Assembly (NCBI RefSeq): GCF_035594125.1
Contig: NC_087156.1
Span: forward strand, 22,630,497 to 22,694,496
DNA: 64,000 nucleotides
Direction of reading: 5' to 3'
DNA from: Scylla paramamosain
Lineage: Eukaryota; Arthropoda; Malacostraca; Decapoda; Portunidae
Part shown: in pieces, positions 1-17,229 of the stretch
Position numbering within the stretch: the stretch's first letter is position 1
Layout: each line of letters opens with the position of its first letter
The notes under the pieces: generated by a model
What the model was told of the DNA's origin: nothing
Seen by the model: the letters and a program-made list of their open reading frames with translations, nothing else
The model's database searches: none
Translations under genes and position numbers: made by a program

Positions 1-3348
<3,348 letters not shown>

Positions 3349-3436
<88 letters not shown>
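3349..3436. repeat. (GA)n microsatellite
   Basis: About 44 perfect GA units, continued by purine-rich sequence up to about 3744 that ends in a (GGA)n run at 3718-3744. Confidence 0.95.
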
Positions 3437-3440
<4 letters not shown>

Positions 3441-5711
3441 AAGGAAGACTGTGTGGTGGAGAGTGTGCGTGAGGGAAAATGCGAGGAGAAAGCAGGCGGG
3501 GGTTAAGGAGGGAGTGCGGGAGGAATATATAAATGCTGAAGAGAAAAAATAGGCAAGCTGTGAAAAATATAAACATAATGGATGCCAGTATGAAGAAAAA
3601 TAGGTATGGAAAGTGAAGGAGGCGAGAAAGAAGTGATAGGTGTGAATTCGGAGCGTGGAAAAAGATGCCAGGAGAGGATGAAGAAAGGAAGGGGAGGAAG
3701 AGGATGACGAGAAAAAAGGAGGAGGAGGAGGAGGAGGAGGAGGAATATTGTAGGATCTAAGGCACAGCAACCCCCAAGGTTATCACCGATGATGATAACG
3801 AAAAGGAAGAGGAGAGAGAGAGATGGAGGGAGGGAGGCAGGCAGGCAGGCAGCAAGGCATCAATGGGCAGAAAGCGTCAGTGAGGTGTAGGTTGGAAGGA
3901 GCACAGCGGCAGCAGGCGATGCGGGGAATGTGTGGCTTTGGTGCGGGTGGATGCGTGAGCTGAATGAAGGGGAGGCCCGCCATTTGGGTGACCGCCGGCC
4001 AGTATGGATGAACAGGTAGCGGGCAGACCAGACGACAGTGACGCGAGGAAAGAGAATGGTGGCAACACGCAGATTCTGTCGCTCGTCAGGTTAGGATAAA
4101 AAGAAATGCAATCAGACGAAACGGGAAACAATGACTTGATGGTGTTTAAAGAAGAATTTATCGGAGCTTTTTTCATGGTTTAAATAAAAAGTTTGGGGAA
4201 GAATACAGAAAGATGAAGAAAAATAAACTACAGCTGGTGCAGTATACAAGGAGGCGAGCATTCCCTTCACCACGTTCCCTGCCGTCCCTTCCAGATCCTT
4301 CCTTCCTTCCTCCTGTGCTGTCGCTCTTCCAAGGTATCAACGAGAAGGGAAAGAATGCTAAACGGATAAAGGTTCCAATCTCATTATGAACCACCGCAGG
4401 AGTGGCTCGAAAATATGACATAACTGCCGATACTTTAATGGCGGAAGGGAGGGTGCGGCGGCGATTTAGTGCTTGGTGTTAATTCAAGGGAATGTTTGCA
4501 TAGTCTAAGGAGGACGCCTCGGGCAGAATTAAGTCCCCCCACCCCTCCTTCTTTCCTCTCCTCCTCCCTCCGTCAGAAAAGTCACGCAGTTTACACACAC
4601 ACGTAATTAACACCGTAAACTTAAGGGTAACTACGTGCTGTTAATAACCTCTATCGGAGCATAACACGGCCCTCAACCACCACCTCGCTAAAGACTCCTC
4701 ATCTTCCCTTCGTTAACCTCCGCATCCGGAAGCTTATTGCCCAATCTACCTGATGCCGCTTGCTGGGATTATTGGCAGCGGCTGCGGTGGAGTTTGTGTG
4801 GTTGGAAAGGCGACGACGACGAGGAACTAAACTAAATGATTTAATACCGATTTCTTTTAAACTGAATCCTTCTGCGTTGTAATGAACCCATTTAAGAGTT
4901 CATTCACATGGTCGACAAAGTGAGCAACGTGCATCTTTAAAGGTAATAAATACTAATGCGTGGGTGGTTCACGAGAATATGAATAACTGGACGTTTGGTA
5001 CTATAGTCTGACGAGCAGCAACATGTTACGTGTTACACAAAATCTAGTAGCTATCTAAGTTTTCTGTTTTCAGGATTAGTAGTTCGCTTGATCGATGATA
5101 GTATGTATATAGAAGTCTCTGCTCATTTGCTGGTACAGTGAGAGGATCAATGACACTCACTTGCAGTACGCTCACCGCACAAGACTTGCATGAAGGCAGG
5201 TCACGGGGGTAAATCTGTATCAGAGAGTGGCATATACTAGAACCTGGCGGTGCCTGCAACGCTCTTAGCACAAGACACTAGTCCCACTTTTCCAGGTATT
5301 GATTGCACTGATTTGTGGTGACGCCTCAAATATTTCACAAGCTCATTCAACTTTTAGAACATTTCCAGGCTTTCAGACTGCCACCATTCTCTTTAGCAAG
5401 GCTCCGCGGGCTGGTTTCATTTCGAGGTCTCATGCAAATGTGGAACATTTGAATGTCGATAAGCAATAGAAGCATAAGGTTTTACTGTGTAGTCACAACC
5501 GGCGGCTAAAATAAACCATTGTTTCGATAAACAAAGAAAATGTTTCTATTGGTGTTTAACCGTGAAACGAAATATCACAGTATAATTTGTGGCAGTAATT
5601 ACATCAACGATCACAGATGTTCCTATCTTAATTTGCGTAACGACCAGCAACAATTCCAATAATAGACTGTATGCTACACGGAAACACAATGGAGCTTTGA
5701 AACACACCGGT

Positions 5712-5713
<2 letters not shown>
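3437..5713. other. Non-coding block
   Basis: Purine-rich sequence to about 4020, with a short GGCA tandem at 3836-3852, then unique AT-moderate sequence. No gene, transposon remnant or RNA was recognised. Confidence 0.5.
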
Positions 5714-5775
<62 letters not shown>

Positions 5776-5776
5776 A

Positions 5777-5826
<50 letters not shown>

Positions 5827-6205
5827 AGAAGAAGAAGAAGAAGAGAAGAAGAAGAAGAAGAAGAAGAAGAAGAAGAAGAAGAAGAAGAAGAAGAAGAAGA
5901 AGAAGAAGAAGAAGATGAAGAAGAAGAAGAAGAAAAGAAGAAGAAGAAGAACAGAAGAAGAAGAAGAAGAACAGAAGGAGAACAGAAGAAGAAACAGAAG
6001 AAGAAGAAGAAGAAGAACAGAAGAAGAAGAAGAAGGAGAACAGAAGAGGAAGAAGAAGAAGAACAGAAGGAGAACAGAAGAAGAACAGAAGAAGAAGAAG
6101 AAGAAGCGGAAGCAGAAGAAGAAGAAGAAGAAGAAGAAGAAGAAGAAGAAGAAGAAGAAGAAGAAGAAGAAGAAGAAGACGAAGACGAAGAAGAAGAAGA
6201 AGAAA
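5714..6205. repeat. (CA)n(GA)n(GAA)n purine-rich compound tract
   Basis: (CA)30 at 5714-5773 is followed by (GA)n to about 5828 and then about 375 bases of GAA/AGA triplets. The central part has recurrent AACAG interruptions, and there are rare GAT and GAC units. Apart from those interruptions the + strand is all purine. Open frames through it (poly-R, poly-E, poly-K and, in reverse, poly-F/S/L) are products of the repeat and not genes. Confidence 0.97.
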
Positions 6206-7308
6206 TTACGGGGTAAATTAATTAAAGAAGGGACGACGATCACAAAGTGTAATAGAAGGGAAAAAAGAGGTAATATTCATTGAGGAGGTGGACAGTTGTT
6301 AGTTGCGTCCCTCGTTCCTCTTCCCGCAGCGGCCGCCCACTTCCCCTTCCTGCTCTGCCCTCCTAGATTGCCCTCCACAACGCGACTCGCTTTAATGCTC
6401 CCCTCCGGCCCGAGCGTTCCCATCTCCTCCACTTCCCCTCACCCATTCCTCCTGCACCTCCCAGCCACCGCACACCCGCCACAACCTATTTACCGGGCAA
6501 TTTTCCTTTGTCTCCAGGGAAAAATATCAGCAATCAGCGTGACCGTCTCCTGGAGCCCAGAAATAAAGTCGGACCATTAAACTTTTCACGTTGCAAAATT
6601 ACACGTGATACCCACAAGGGGGCTTTTCGGTGACGCGCTCGACCCCGCGAGGAATACGAGACCTACAGTGAGTTTTAATTGTGCAAGATGCTACAGGAAC
6701 ACAAAGCTGGCTGTAGTCGTGGTGACAGTTGCATCAGGGTCTTCAGGGGAAGCTGGAGATTAACGCCATGCGCCTTTTATCTGCCAGACGGAGGTGCTCA
6801 ACAGGAATAATTGTGTTGCAGACCTGCGTGAGTTTCTGTAGTTTACGGTACACGTGTGTTTAAACGCCCGGCACGACCTGCAGCCTGACTCAATGTATCC
6901 TCAGTCACTTCAGTAATAGTAAATTGCTTGAAAGAATGTTGTAAAGGATTCTGAGCTGCAGCATTGCTAGTTGCGGGTTGCCTTCACACTCCTCACTCGG
7001 TTCACGCGTGAGGGGCCTGCACAGTATTGTCTCCTGGACCAGGCTCTACTCCGCTAGGCTCTGCTCCGGCACACCTCCCTGTTGCATACTCGAGTGAGAG
7101 AGGCTTCAAGCAGAATATTTTATGATTTACAAGTTTGGGTGGCAGTTGTCTGGTGCATACGAACACGCAGCGGCTTTCTCTATCTTTCCCAACCCTGCGG
7201 CGACTCGCGGGGCTCACGGAAGAGAGTCACGCCCCAGGAGTACGCCGCAAGATGAGGACAATCTCGCGTGGTAATCCTCTTGGTCCCATCGTCTGTCATG
7301 TCCACAGT

Positions 7309-7309
<1 letters not shown>
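6206..7309. other. Non-coding block, C-rich at 6300-6490
   Basis: Unique sequence with a pyrimidine-rich stretch near 6300-6490. No gene or mobile-element remnant recognised. Confidence 0.5.

Positions 7310-7391
<82 letters not shown>
7310..7391. repeat. (GA)n tract ending in an 11-base G run
   Basis: GA units with one GGA phase slip at about 7356, ending in a run of 11 G at 7381-7391. Confidence 0.95.
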
Positions 7392-8204
7392 CACAAAGAG
7401 ATAAACAGACACGGACAGAGAGCACAGTTATATGCAGCGTGGTGTAGGTGGGAGCATAATGGAGTCAAGAGTGGCTGAGTGGCTGAAGTGGTGGAGGGGC
7501 AGGCCGTATGAGGGAGTAGCTACGCGTGGAAGAAGTGGCCGTGGGAGGTGTGAGAGGGACTACCTACCGCGAGGTGAACACAATGCTTCTGCTGCAATTT
7601 TAACGTACAGGTCTTTGTCTGCGCGCCATTATGAAGAGGTAATTACGTAACTTTTCTGACGCTAAGTCGGTAATGAAGGAAGGGCTCGGCTTTGTCCTGG
7701 GGAGAATAGGGCGGATTTAAATCCTTCTTAATTGTTATGATCTTGTACGCAGTTGCCATGGAACTACGTGGCCCGCCGCCCGGGGAGGAACAGAGGCCGA
7801 CGTAAGCTGTGGATCAAGACAGCAGCTGGCGACTTACTGACTCCCGACCCCGAGCACGATGACGCGAAATGACTTTTAAAGATAGACCACGCGAAGGACG
7901 ACGCTCTTAATGCAAATCTTATGAGAAAACAAGGGGACAAGACGACGATTTTCTGTAAATATTTTCCCTCCCTAAAATTGCAAGTCAACTTAATATCATT
8001 TATCCATCAAACGCACACGCGCACTCCCATCCCCCCGCCTAAACACACACACGCCTGAGGACTTCTGCTAATGGTATGGTGGTCTGACCACTCCATGTGT
8101 GTTGGGACAGCATTAGGGGAGGGTGGGTGCCAGGCTGGCCATAAACATAAGTGGATGCCAATAACACTAAGGCTTGCTAAAGAGGCCCTCTGATATACAG
8201 ATAT

Positions 8205-8207
<3 letters not shown>
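7392..8207. other. Non-coding block
   Basis: Unique sequence. No gene or repeat family recognised. Confidence 0.5.

Positions 8208-8288
<81 letters not shown>
8208..8288. repeat. (GA)n microsatellite
   Basis: About 40 perfect GA units. Confidence 0.96.
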
Positions 8289-8291
<3 letters not shown>

Positions 8292-8635
8292 TGGGGTACT
8301 AAGCAGCCGTCACCCTATCGTCATTCACCCGTCACAGCCGCGGGCCTGCCTCCTCTACACACGCATCGCCTGCTATGAAATCTGGCGTCACTAAAAATCG
8401 ATGACGTGTAAAATTGGAAAGGAATGACCATGCAGAAGTGCAGTGCAAGCAACCGGTTGTCTCCGTAACAGTGTGTCACAGCCATCAAGGTGACGTGGAC
8501 TCTGCTTGTCCCCGCTGCCACCTACCTGCACTGCATCAACCCTTCACGCTTCCCTCGTCTTCGGTACTGGTGGCGAAATAAACGCCAATAAAAGTTATAT
8601 CACCATCAATATTGTTTCTGTCGCTTTACTACTAG

Positions 8636-8768
<133 letters not shown>

Positions 8769-8812
8769 TAAAGCAACGCTTTGATAGTGACCAACTGCAT
8801 TACTTTTCATCA

Positions 8813-8904
8813 GATGGTAGCAGTAATAGTAATAGTAGTAGCAGTAATAGTAGATGTTTTTACATAAAACTACTACTACTACTACTACTACTACTATTAC
8901 CATC
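8813..8904. repeat. Imperfect inverted repeat of TAG/CTA triplets
   Basis: The left arm (8813-8853, GATGGTAG then TAG/TAA/CAG triplets) is nearly the reverse complement of the right arm (8868-8904, CTA triplets ending TTACCATC), with a loop of about 14 bases. The unique GATGGTA ends of both arms also pair, so the pairing is not only due to the triplets. Confidence 0.8.
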
Positions 8905-11891
8905 TCATGACCTCATGACAAGTAAAGCAGTTGGCACCAGTCTAAAAGCGCGGCCTAAACGAAGTACGTAATGGAGAGCGACTGGTTTTGTAAGAAAAGG
9001 ATCAGGGAATGTCTCCAAAAGGGGATAAGAGAGTTTTAGGGTTGTGAACTGACTGGCCCATCGCTCCCCGACGCATTCAGTGCTTCCAAGACCTAGGAAG
9101 CACAGGTTGAAGCTGGGAACTCTATTTTATTCTTTTCTGAAAAAAAAAAAGCCAGGTCCACGGTCCCTTGACAGCGGATCCCCTTCCTGTCAGCTCCATA
9201 GGGACTTTTCTCTCTCTCTAACTTGATTTCTTAAGTCCGGGCTCCCCACCTTGCACATTGAAAAACAGAATGACCATGGTGAGGACGACAATAATGATGA
9301 AGATGAAGACAACTGTCATCACCACCATCATCAACCCCCCCCCAAAAAAAAAGAAAAAAAAGAAAAAAAAAATCAGGTCAGTTTTATCTTTTCTTTATAT
9401 CTTGTGTACTGCATTTATTTTTCCAAAGTAGTGGTGTAAAATGGATGTGTTAAGTATTTCCTGCATGCCACTTAAGCTTTCTTCAAATGTATGTTACTTG
9501 GTTCTTCCTTTACTTTCTTCTTTCTTGTCTTAAGAGGGTCCAGCCCCCCGCCCTCAAGGGAATCCTCTCTCTACCGTCTTAAAACAACGCTGGGGCGCAC
9601 AGGAAATAGAGGAAAAACTTTGAGCTACACTTCTCAGAGATTCTTGAAGCACGACCTTCTTCGTTCCTCCCCAAGCTGTAGCCTTTGCTCTGTCTATCGT
9701 TGTTGTGAATGTGTTTGTATTTTGGCCTTCTTTGACCGGGAGAAAAAAAAAAATACATGTGCCTGCTATCCTTTACTTCTGAGGAGAGATTAACTTCCCA
9801 TAGCCTGGAGCTTTGCTAAAGGTTCTGTTCAGAGTTTCCTATCTCGGGGCGAGCACCTGGGTCCCACTCGCTCCCCAAACAACACTCAATATTCACAGGC
9901 TTTAAACCTGCGTCTTAAGGGAAAGGGAGAAGCACGTTGTGATGCATGAGGCAGGCGGGACTGACCATTAACATTATCCCCAATTTTAAGTCGCTGTGGT
10001 GCACCTTCCTCTCTTCTTCCAAACTCGCATTTCTGCCTCTCACCTCTGCTCCTGCACTTTGCGCCTCAGTCCAGGTGTGGATGTGAAAAGTTAATTATCT
10101 TTGCACTTTCACGATGATGTCACTGAGGAGGGACCCGACTCTTCTCAGACTCCGTCACATCCCGCCCAGCCCCGCCCCACCACTCCCGCCCCGCCGCCGG
10201 CACCACCTCCGGGAACAAGAGCAGTGAGATTTACTTTATAAGCCTGCCTTGACACACGACGCCGGTGTCCGGACCTTACCGGGACTCACATCCGGACACA
10301 CATGTGGAGGTGACATTTTTCATTTACATAATTCTGATATATTGATAAAATCTGATAAATGAAGAGAAAAACTCGACGGTAACGACCCAGTGCTGGAGCC
10401 CCGGCTGCCTCGGTAAATATCCAGGAGGATCCCCGTTGTCAATATTCGCTCATTCATCACCTCCAAATACGCAGCCCGATGCTCCCACGACACCTCCCAG
10501 CGTCGCCCGTCCACACGCCTTTTTCACGCCACGGCACGGCACGCCACGCTGCTTGCACTCTCCATTCTCCACTCCCACGTCACCACGTCACACCATCTGT
10601 CTGGTGTCGCTTCTGGGCCAAACCGCTTATCAGGTACACTGACCATGGCTCAGCCAAGTGCAACTCCGCCGTGGTGCTCACCTGATATCTCTTTAATACC
10701 ACGCCATCACTTTGGCACCCATCCTACTCACATCTTACGTAACATTACCGCTCCGTGTCGTGACGTAGCGTCGTTCCTTCACTCATGTTCGATGTTTGAT
10801 ATTTCTCATGAAATTATAAACCGCCTCTCTGCGTAATGTCAAGAAAATTGCCACAAGGTGTTTTTCACATACTGATAAGTGATACCCACTACCTTCAGCA
10901 TTAAAACAGTTGTTGTAAGACACTCCGGCAGCAGAGTCAGCATTACTAGATCGGGGAATCCGATGCCTCCCTTTCCTTGACTTCCTGTAGTGTCAATGCT
11001 TATTTATTGCTTCATCAATAAACATTGTTGAAATACACTTCAACAGACAAGACAGTCATTAAAAAGTCAGGTGAACATTGCCGGAGCTGACAGTCTTGGT
11101 AAACACAGTAGTCAAGCTGTCTCATTCATACACCATAAAACGAACAATCACTAATTCTGTAGAGCCAAATCCCTCTCCACGTCACCGCAACCAGAAGGCA
11201 CCGCGGCGCCCCGCAGCACACCACCAGCCTCTCCTCAGTTCGCTGGCCACTCCCCCGCACTCTGTGAAAGTGGGAACAAGGAAAGGGAAATGTCGCTTAC
11301 ATGTGAGGTTATAAGGAGGGGAGAAATGAAAATAAAAAGAAACATGTGTTCGGAAGGCAAGGGATGAGGAAGGTTGCGGCAAGAAGGGAGGAACAAGAGT
11401 TGCGTGAATAATTAACAGCGAGGAAAAATGACGCAGAGGAGGAGAGAGAGGAGGAAGGGCGAGAAAGAAGCTTAATAAACATTTGAGAGATGAAAGGGAA
11501 ACAAGAGAGCTGGAGATTAAAGACGTAAAAGGCTGCCGCACTCATGAGAGAAGGAAGAGCAGTTGGTGGAACGGGGATTCAACCTGGTGAGGATATCGAG
11601 GCGAGGGGAGGACAGCGGTGCTCTCGGCATTTTCGATTAACAAACACCATAACCACTCAGACTTTCTTCTACTTCTATACTGAGACACAATTGATGATAA
11701 ACTTACCATCTATTTATCTATTCATCTTAATCACTTAATCAGTACTACATGAATCAAGTCAACGTCAAGAGGAAGAAGAGAATGCACGATTTGTCGGTGA
11801 GGAACTGCCAGGTTGATACCGCCGCAGCACAGACTATAAAATAAAGCACGTATTTTTTGGAAGAAAAGCAGGCTAGGTAGAAAACTGTAAG

Positions 11892-11894
<3 letters not shown>
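8905..11894. other. Non-coding block
   Basis: About 3 kb of mostly unique sequence with short poly(A) runs. A GC-rich segment near 10140-10220 precedes a TTTATAA-like site at about 10234, but no coding exon follows that I can recognise. No mobile-element relic was found. Confidence 0.45.

Positions 11895-11987
<93 letters not shown>
11895..11987. repeat. (CT)n microsatellite
   Basis: About 46 perfect CT units. Confidence 0.96.
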
Positions 11988-11989
<2 letters not shown>

Positions 11990-13090
11990 CCGCGCGCCGG
12001 GCCACCCAACCGCGGCTCCAGACCGACTCGCCACCAACACGGAAAATTGAGGTTTCCTAAGCAAAGAAAATGTCTGATGGAACTTCTTCCTATTCTCTTT
12101 GTTCTATCGTGATAGGAAGATGGGGAGGGAGGTAGTGTGGAAGGGATGAGGGCAGCAAAGAGTGAAGGAGGGTGCAGGGAGGCAGGGTCCAGGTAAGAGG
12201 ATAAGGAGACAGGGAGGGAGGAGTTGAAACAGAGAGGAAAATAGAAAAAAAAAAAGTAAGTTTTACGATGGTGGTGGGTGGAATTAGTTTCTGGTGTTGG
12301 GGGGCGAGGACGAGTGGGCAGGAAAGCTGGGCTGGAGTTTGCGTTCCTTGGGCTGGCGCCACAAGTTATAATTGGTGCTAACAGAACTTAATCTACTGGT
12401 GCCCATGTGTGTCTGTGTGCGTGAGTGCAGGTGCACGCACGCGTGTTAATTTCATATTCACATAACATCATGCCATGTAATCACCTGGAGGAGCTGCGAG
12501 TCCTTCAACAGTGACGAGTGCCAGCATTAGCAGCACTTTAACATCCCTCGAGTGTGAGGCTGGGAAGTCCTACCTTTGCGCTGCTCCCGAACCCACTCTA
12601 GGCCTTTCTTTATTGCTTGCTGTGTCAGGCGCTATTGTGTTGTAGAGATGGCGCAAATAATACTCCTATATGGGATTCACATGAATGGGTAGGGGAGCTC
12701 TGCAGGTGGAACGTCCACTGTAATTACACGAACTGATGTTTCTTTTTTTTTTTTTTTTTTTTTTTTTTTTGTGTAGCAGAATATATTAATGTTGAGAATC
12801 GATCTTAACCAATATGTTTTAAAAGCATCACTTATACTGTGAACTAAGTGCAAATCTGACGCATTCCTCCGAGACGGTACGAGCAGCGTTCTATACACTG
12901 CCTCCCCACCCTCACCCAGACTTAGTTGTACACGCTGTTAATCAAAGACGCCCGCCTCCAGGCACCGCGACTGGGAATGACAGATCCTGGTAGACACACG
13001 GTAACTCCGGCACAAGTTAAGGGCGTGTAGTTGTCAGAACGGCACCAAGCCAGACCACACTGCCCATCCACGACTGGTAGGTAACGAAGG

Positions 13091-13092
<2 letters not shown>
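11988..13092. other. Non-coding block with a T28 run
   Basis: Unique sequence with a run of 28 T at 12743-12770. No flanking element body or target duplication was recognised that would make this a retroposon tail. Confidence 0.5.

Positions 13093-13181
<89 letters not shown>
13093..13181. repeat. (GT)n microsatellite
   Basis: About 44 perfect GT units. Confidence 0.96.
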
Positions 13182-13182
<1 letters not shown>

Positions 13183-14322
13183 ATATAATTCCATTTCTAT
13201 CACTTGCAGCAGCGAAGTCAGCTTATGAAAAACTTAAAAACACGTCAACATGTTCCTCAGTGGAGACAAACTGATTACAAAATTCACTCTGGAAGGGAAG
13301 CATGAGAGGAAGAGTGACACATGGTATCTAATGGGCCATGGATCAAAGGAGACAAGTCCTGTCCGGAGTGAGGGTGACGCCCCTCCGTAACTCACGGTAA
13401 TTAACAAGTCAGAAGAATGGCGACTGTGACTGCATCACCATTACGTGTTTCGTTTTACCCTTAACTTTAAATTATTACTTATATTTCAAACGAACAAATT
13501 AAAGTACAGAGCAAGACACTGCAGGAAAATGATGGAATATATAAAGGCAATAAAATCATTGATTACAACACAAAAAAAATTTGCCTCGCAAACTTTCATG
13601 ATCCAAAATTTTTGTATGGAAAGAGTAAATTATCATACAAAATTGCAGATTATCTTATTGCCTTCCACACTATTTATTTTCGTACACAATGCTGAATTAC
13701 TGTATTCATACGGTAATTATCGTATGTCTGGAGACGCAGCACCTTGCCCACGACCCTGCTTTTACCTCGCGATTATTTTTTTCTGTCACGCTGCGGTGCT
13801 GTTTAGACTCGCACTGGTGTTGCTCAGCACGCACCTTCTTCTGTGCCTTCAGAGCTCCCTGCTGTTTCTTTAGTTGCTTTCTATGCATATCCTTCTGTTG
13901 AGTGTCTTGACGGTCTTGATTAGCCTGGCCCTACTTTTCTTTCTTCCCCGCTTCCCACATTGTTTTACATATATCTGTGGTGCCCCCACACCATACTGTG
14001 TAATGTTAGGTAAAAAGACAGAATAAGAAGAGAAGAAAAGTAGACTGAATAAGTAAGAAGAGGAAGAAATGCGGAAAACGGATGAAATAGGATAAAACAA
14101 GCCGGTCACCCCACCAGAAGGATAATTAACACAGCATGTCATGAATGATGGATCCTTGGAGAAGAAATCGGAACAACAAATTACAACAACAGGTAAAAAG
14201 AGGATTAACTGGCATGTTATAGAGAAACTTCCGACTGACAAATGACTGACTGCAAATGAAAAGGCAGAAAAGATTAATACCTTTGAGTCAACCTCTGCCA
14301 CAAGCCTCATCTAGCATCGCGC
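13182..14322. other. Non-coding AT-rich block
   Basis: Unique and AT-rich. A 146-codon frame on the minus strand (13870-14310) has no recognisable domain and a Ser/Phe/Leu-rich composition, so it is not annotated as a gene. Confidence 0.45.
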
Positions 14323-14390
14323 AGGTGGTGGTGGTGGTGGTGGTGGTGGTGGTGGTGGTGGTGGTGGAGGAGGAGGGGGAGGAGGAGACA
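14323..14390. repeat. (GGT)n(GGA)n tract
   Basis: About 14 GGT units followed by GGA units. Confidence 0.93.
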
Positions 14391-15130
14391 GCTTTGAAAA
14401 GTGGACATGTGATACTTCCAACTCAGGAAGTCTATACCCTCGGGACAATTATTTCTGCGAATTGTGAGAAACTAAAAAGGCGACAGGAAATAAAATACTT
14501 TAAAGATGGAGAGAAATTAGTCGAATCACTAACGACAGAATATTCTTTGCAAGTAAGATTTTTGGTATCCCAGTGCATCAGTCCCGTGGGGCCGGGTATC
14601 TTTCACACTGTAGTTTGCGCGTCGCGTGCTGGCATGCAAGGGACACTAAGCCTTCTTGAAATTCTCAATCGCCGATGTTAAAAATTAATACATGTCAGGA
14701 GCTTATAATAGTGCTAAGCTACTGACGCATGTCCGTGGTGCATGGTGCCAGACCAACCACAGCACGTCGAGGGTGAGGCTCACAGCCTTGGCGGTGGCCT
14801 AGCGTCACGCGTCCTCACAGTTGATTGTCAGCGGAGGAAAATAGCGATTTTTATTCTGTCCTGCACTGAGGTCAGTGCGTTTCCATTGAATAATGTGTTG
14901 CTATCCCTCGCCGGGAATAAGAAACTATTTTCAAAAAAATTCCCAAAATATTTTACATGTTAAACTATGAACATGAAAACTACAAAAAAGTTTAAAACGC
15001 GTATTTGCATATATGCACGTAATTATGTAAATACACGTGTGTCCGGAACCTGCTTACCACTAATTTGGTGAAGGTGTTGTCGCCAAAAAAATGTGCACCA
15101 TTTACATGAAAAATACATCAGTTGTTCATA

Positions 15131-15218
15131 GAGGAGGAGGAGGAGGAGGAGGAGGAGGAGGAGGAGGAGGAGGAGGAGGAGGAGGAGGAGGAGGAGGAGG
15201 AGGAGGAGGAGGAGGAGG
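15131..15218. repeat. (GGA)n microsatellite
   Basis: About 29 perfect GGA units. The poly-Gly and poly-Ser frames across it are artefacts of the repeat. Confidence 0.96.
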
Positions 15219-17214
15219 TATGAGCTTCAGTGGAAGCTGGTGCATAATGAATACAGACTTCACAGCCTCCACACATCATGCTGGGATTGCACCACTGATG
15301 CCTGTGCCTTTTCCGCCGAAGTAATCCTTTTATGTGCATATCTATATATCTTATCTTGTTTTTATCTATTAATTTATTTGATTTCGTTTATAACGTGTAG
15401 AAGTACCACACACTTACCAAAATAAATGCAGCTCCCCACTGGCACTGTCACCCAGGCTGCGACTGGTTTCCCTTCACCCCACAGCATCCATGGCGCGCTT
15501 ACAATGGCGTTACTCTGGAACAGTCTACATATAAGTGTGCACCTGGAAGGCAATGGAGGTTAGCAGCCTAACACCCTATCGCCCTAGGAAATTGTAACTC
15601 TTAACTGTTTCGAAGAGGTGCTCCTGCGCTGTCCCACGCCGTCCCGCGATGGGCTGTGCATGGTACTTACCTGAAGAGAAAGAAATAGGTACGAGTATTA
15701 CGAACGGGGGTTTATAACTTTTAATCAGTATAATAAAATTTTAACGGCCTAATTACACCGTGGTGTCATTTTCATGTGGCAAGCATCATCCTTTTTTACC
15801 TCTGGAAGATCATCAACTTCACTTGTATCGTAATGTTATATTAACAGCCAGTTGTTAGAAGAGCGGCAATCATGCTTACCACCAGGAACGTTTCTGGCTA
15901 TTAAAAACTCCAGCGGCTAATTTATATTTAGCTAGGCACTGTAAAAGTCAAGTTCCGCTTTGTTTGTCAGCCTGTTGTTTCGCCGCACACCTCATTTTCA
16001 CAGCACCTCACAATGCCTCTGTCATCACAAACACCGCAGGCTTCTTGAGGGCAGCCACTACCTGTGCACTCACACGAAGAGCATGTCTTGAGGAGAGGAA
16101 CAATGCACACAATCACAGCCAGCGACGATGCTCACTAATCAACTCACACAACGTCAGCACACGCAGATACTTGCCTCAACCGGCAAAGAGTTACGGTTCG
16201 AAGCCTCACCGAAGCTGATAGTTTGACAAGTTCATCCATGGTTCATGCTTTCATTAGGTCTAAGGTGGCGTAAGATTTGCGTACTCCGCTATGCATCAAT
16301 GACAAGAATGACGAGAAATGACGATTATATACCAACCTCTATCTCATGAGGACGCAGGTGCAGCTTCACGCCGGCAGCCCCACCTGACGCCACACGTGGC
16401 CGCCCATGCACCTGCTCCCCAGCGTGCTCGTTCATCACCACATCCCGATGTTCCTTCTTCAATAAAGTGTCAATGTATAATTCTCATATCTATATTTATT
16501 TCGGCTAGTCAAAATTACGCTAATAATCGCCTTTGTGCCTTAAAATCTTACACAACGTTCACACTACGGCATCTCACGTCCGTTTATCAAAGTGTCAAAA
16601 GATGACTTCAGCTACTGCCGAAGTTGTTCATTTCATAATTACAAGAATTTCCTACAAGTGATATAAAAACATATATACGTATACCTATAAGCTGAAAGAC
16701 ACTCTAAAAATATCAATGTTACAAAATGAAAGCCACTTACGAAATGCAAGAAAGGAGGCAGCCTCCATCTGGGTCTCACCGACTGCTTCACCTGCTACCT
16801 GACTTGAGCCAGCGCCGCGAAACTTAACAGTGAAGAGCTTCGTAACGTTGCCTTTAAAAACACTCACTCTGTATAATTTCATATGTATTTTGTTTTTATA
16901 TCCATGTAGTCTGTCTTCCAAACATCATCTCTGTCTGCAGCGGTAAGCAGGCAACGGTTTCCCTGTCCAGGACGAGCGTCACGTGGCAGGACCTTTTGCC
17001 CATGTTCACTTCGTACGTCATCATTATAAATAATTTCTAGCGGGGTCGAATGTCAAATGAAACGTGAGTCTTGAACGCCACACGAATGCCACCAAGAAGA
17101 GAAAGAGACACAGTAGAGTGTGTCCACTAAAAAGCTTTAGAAAATATATGCCCGTGAATTGAATTTCAAGGCACAGGGTCTTTGGAGGAAAATTTTTCAT
17201 TTTTTTCATTTGTC
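15219..17214. other. Non-coding block
   Basis: About 2 kb of unique sequence. No gene, RNA or transposon remnant was recognised. Confidence 0.45.
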
Positions 17215-17229
17215 TTATACTTTATAAAC

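Noticed and set aside
3836..3852. Short regular repeats considered as a CRISPR array
   Set aside because: The units are simple tetramers without spacers, and the window is eukaryotic.
5674..6243. Frames of 100-190 codons rich in Phe/Ser/Arg/Glu/Lys across the GAA tract
   Set aside because: They are triplet repeats read in each frame on both strands, with no non-repeat coding sequence attached.
13870..14310. 146-codon minus-strand frame without microsatellite content
   Set aside because: Ser/Phe/Val-rich composition, no recognisable domain and no supporting splice or start context.
16190..16215. B-box-like GGTTCGAAGCC
   Set aside because: No A box at the right distance and no cloverleaf can be drawn.
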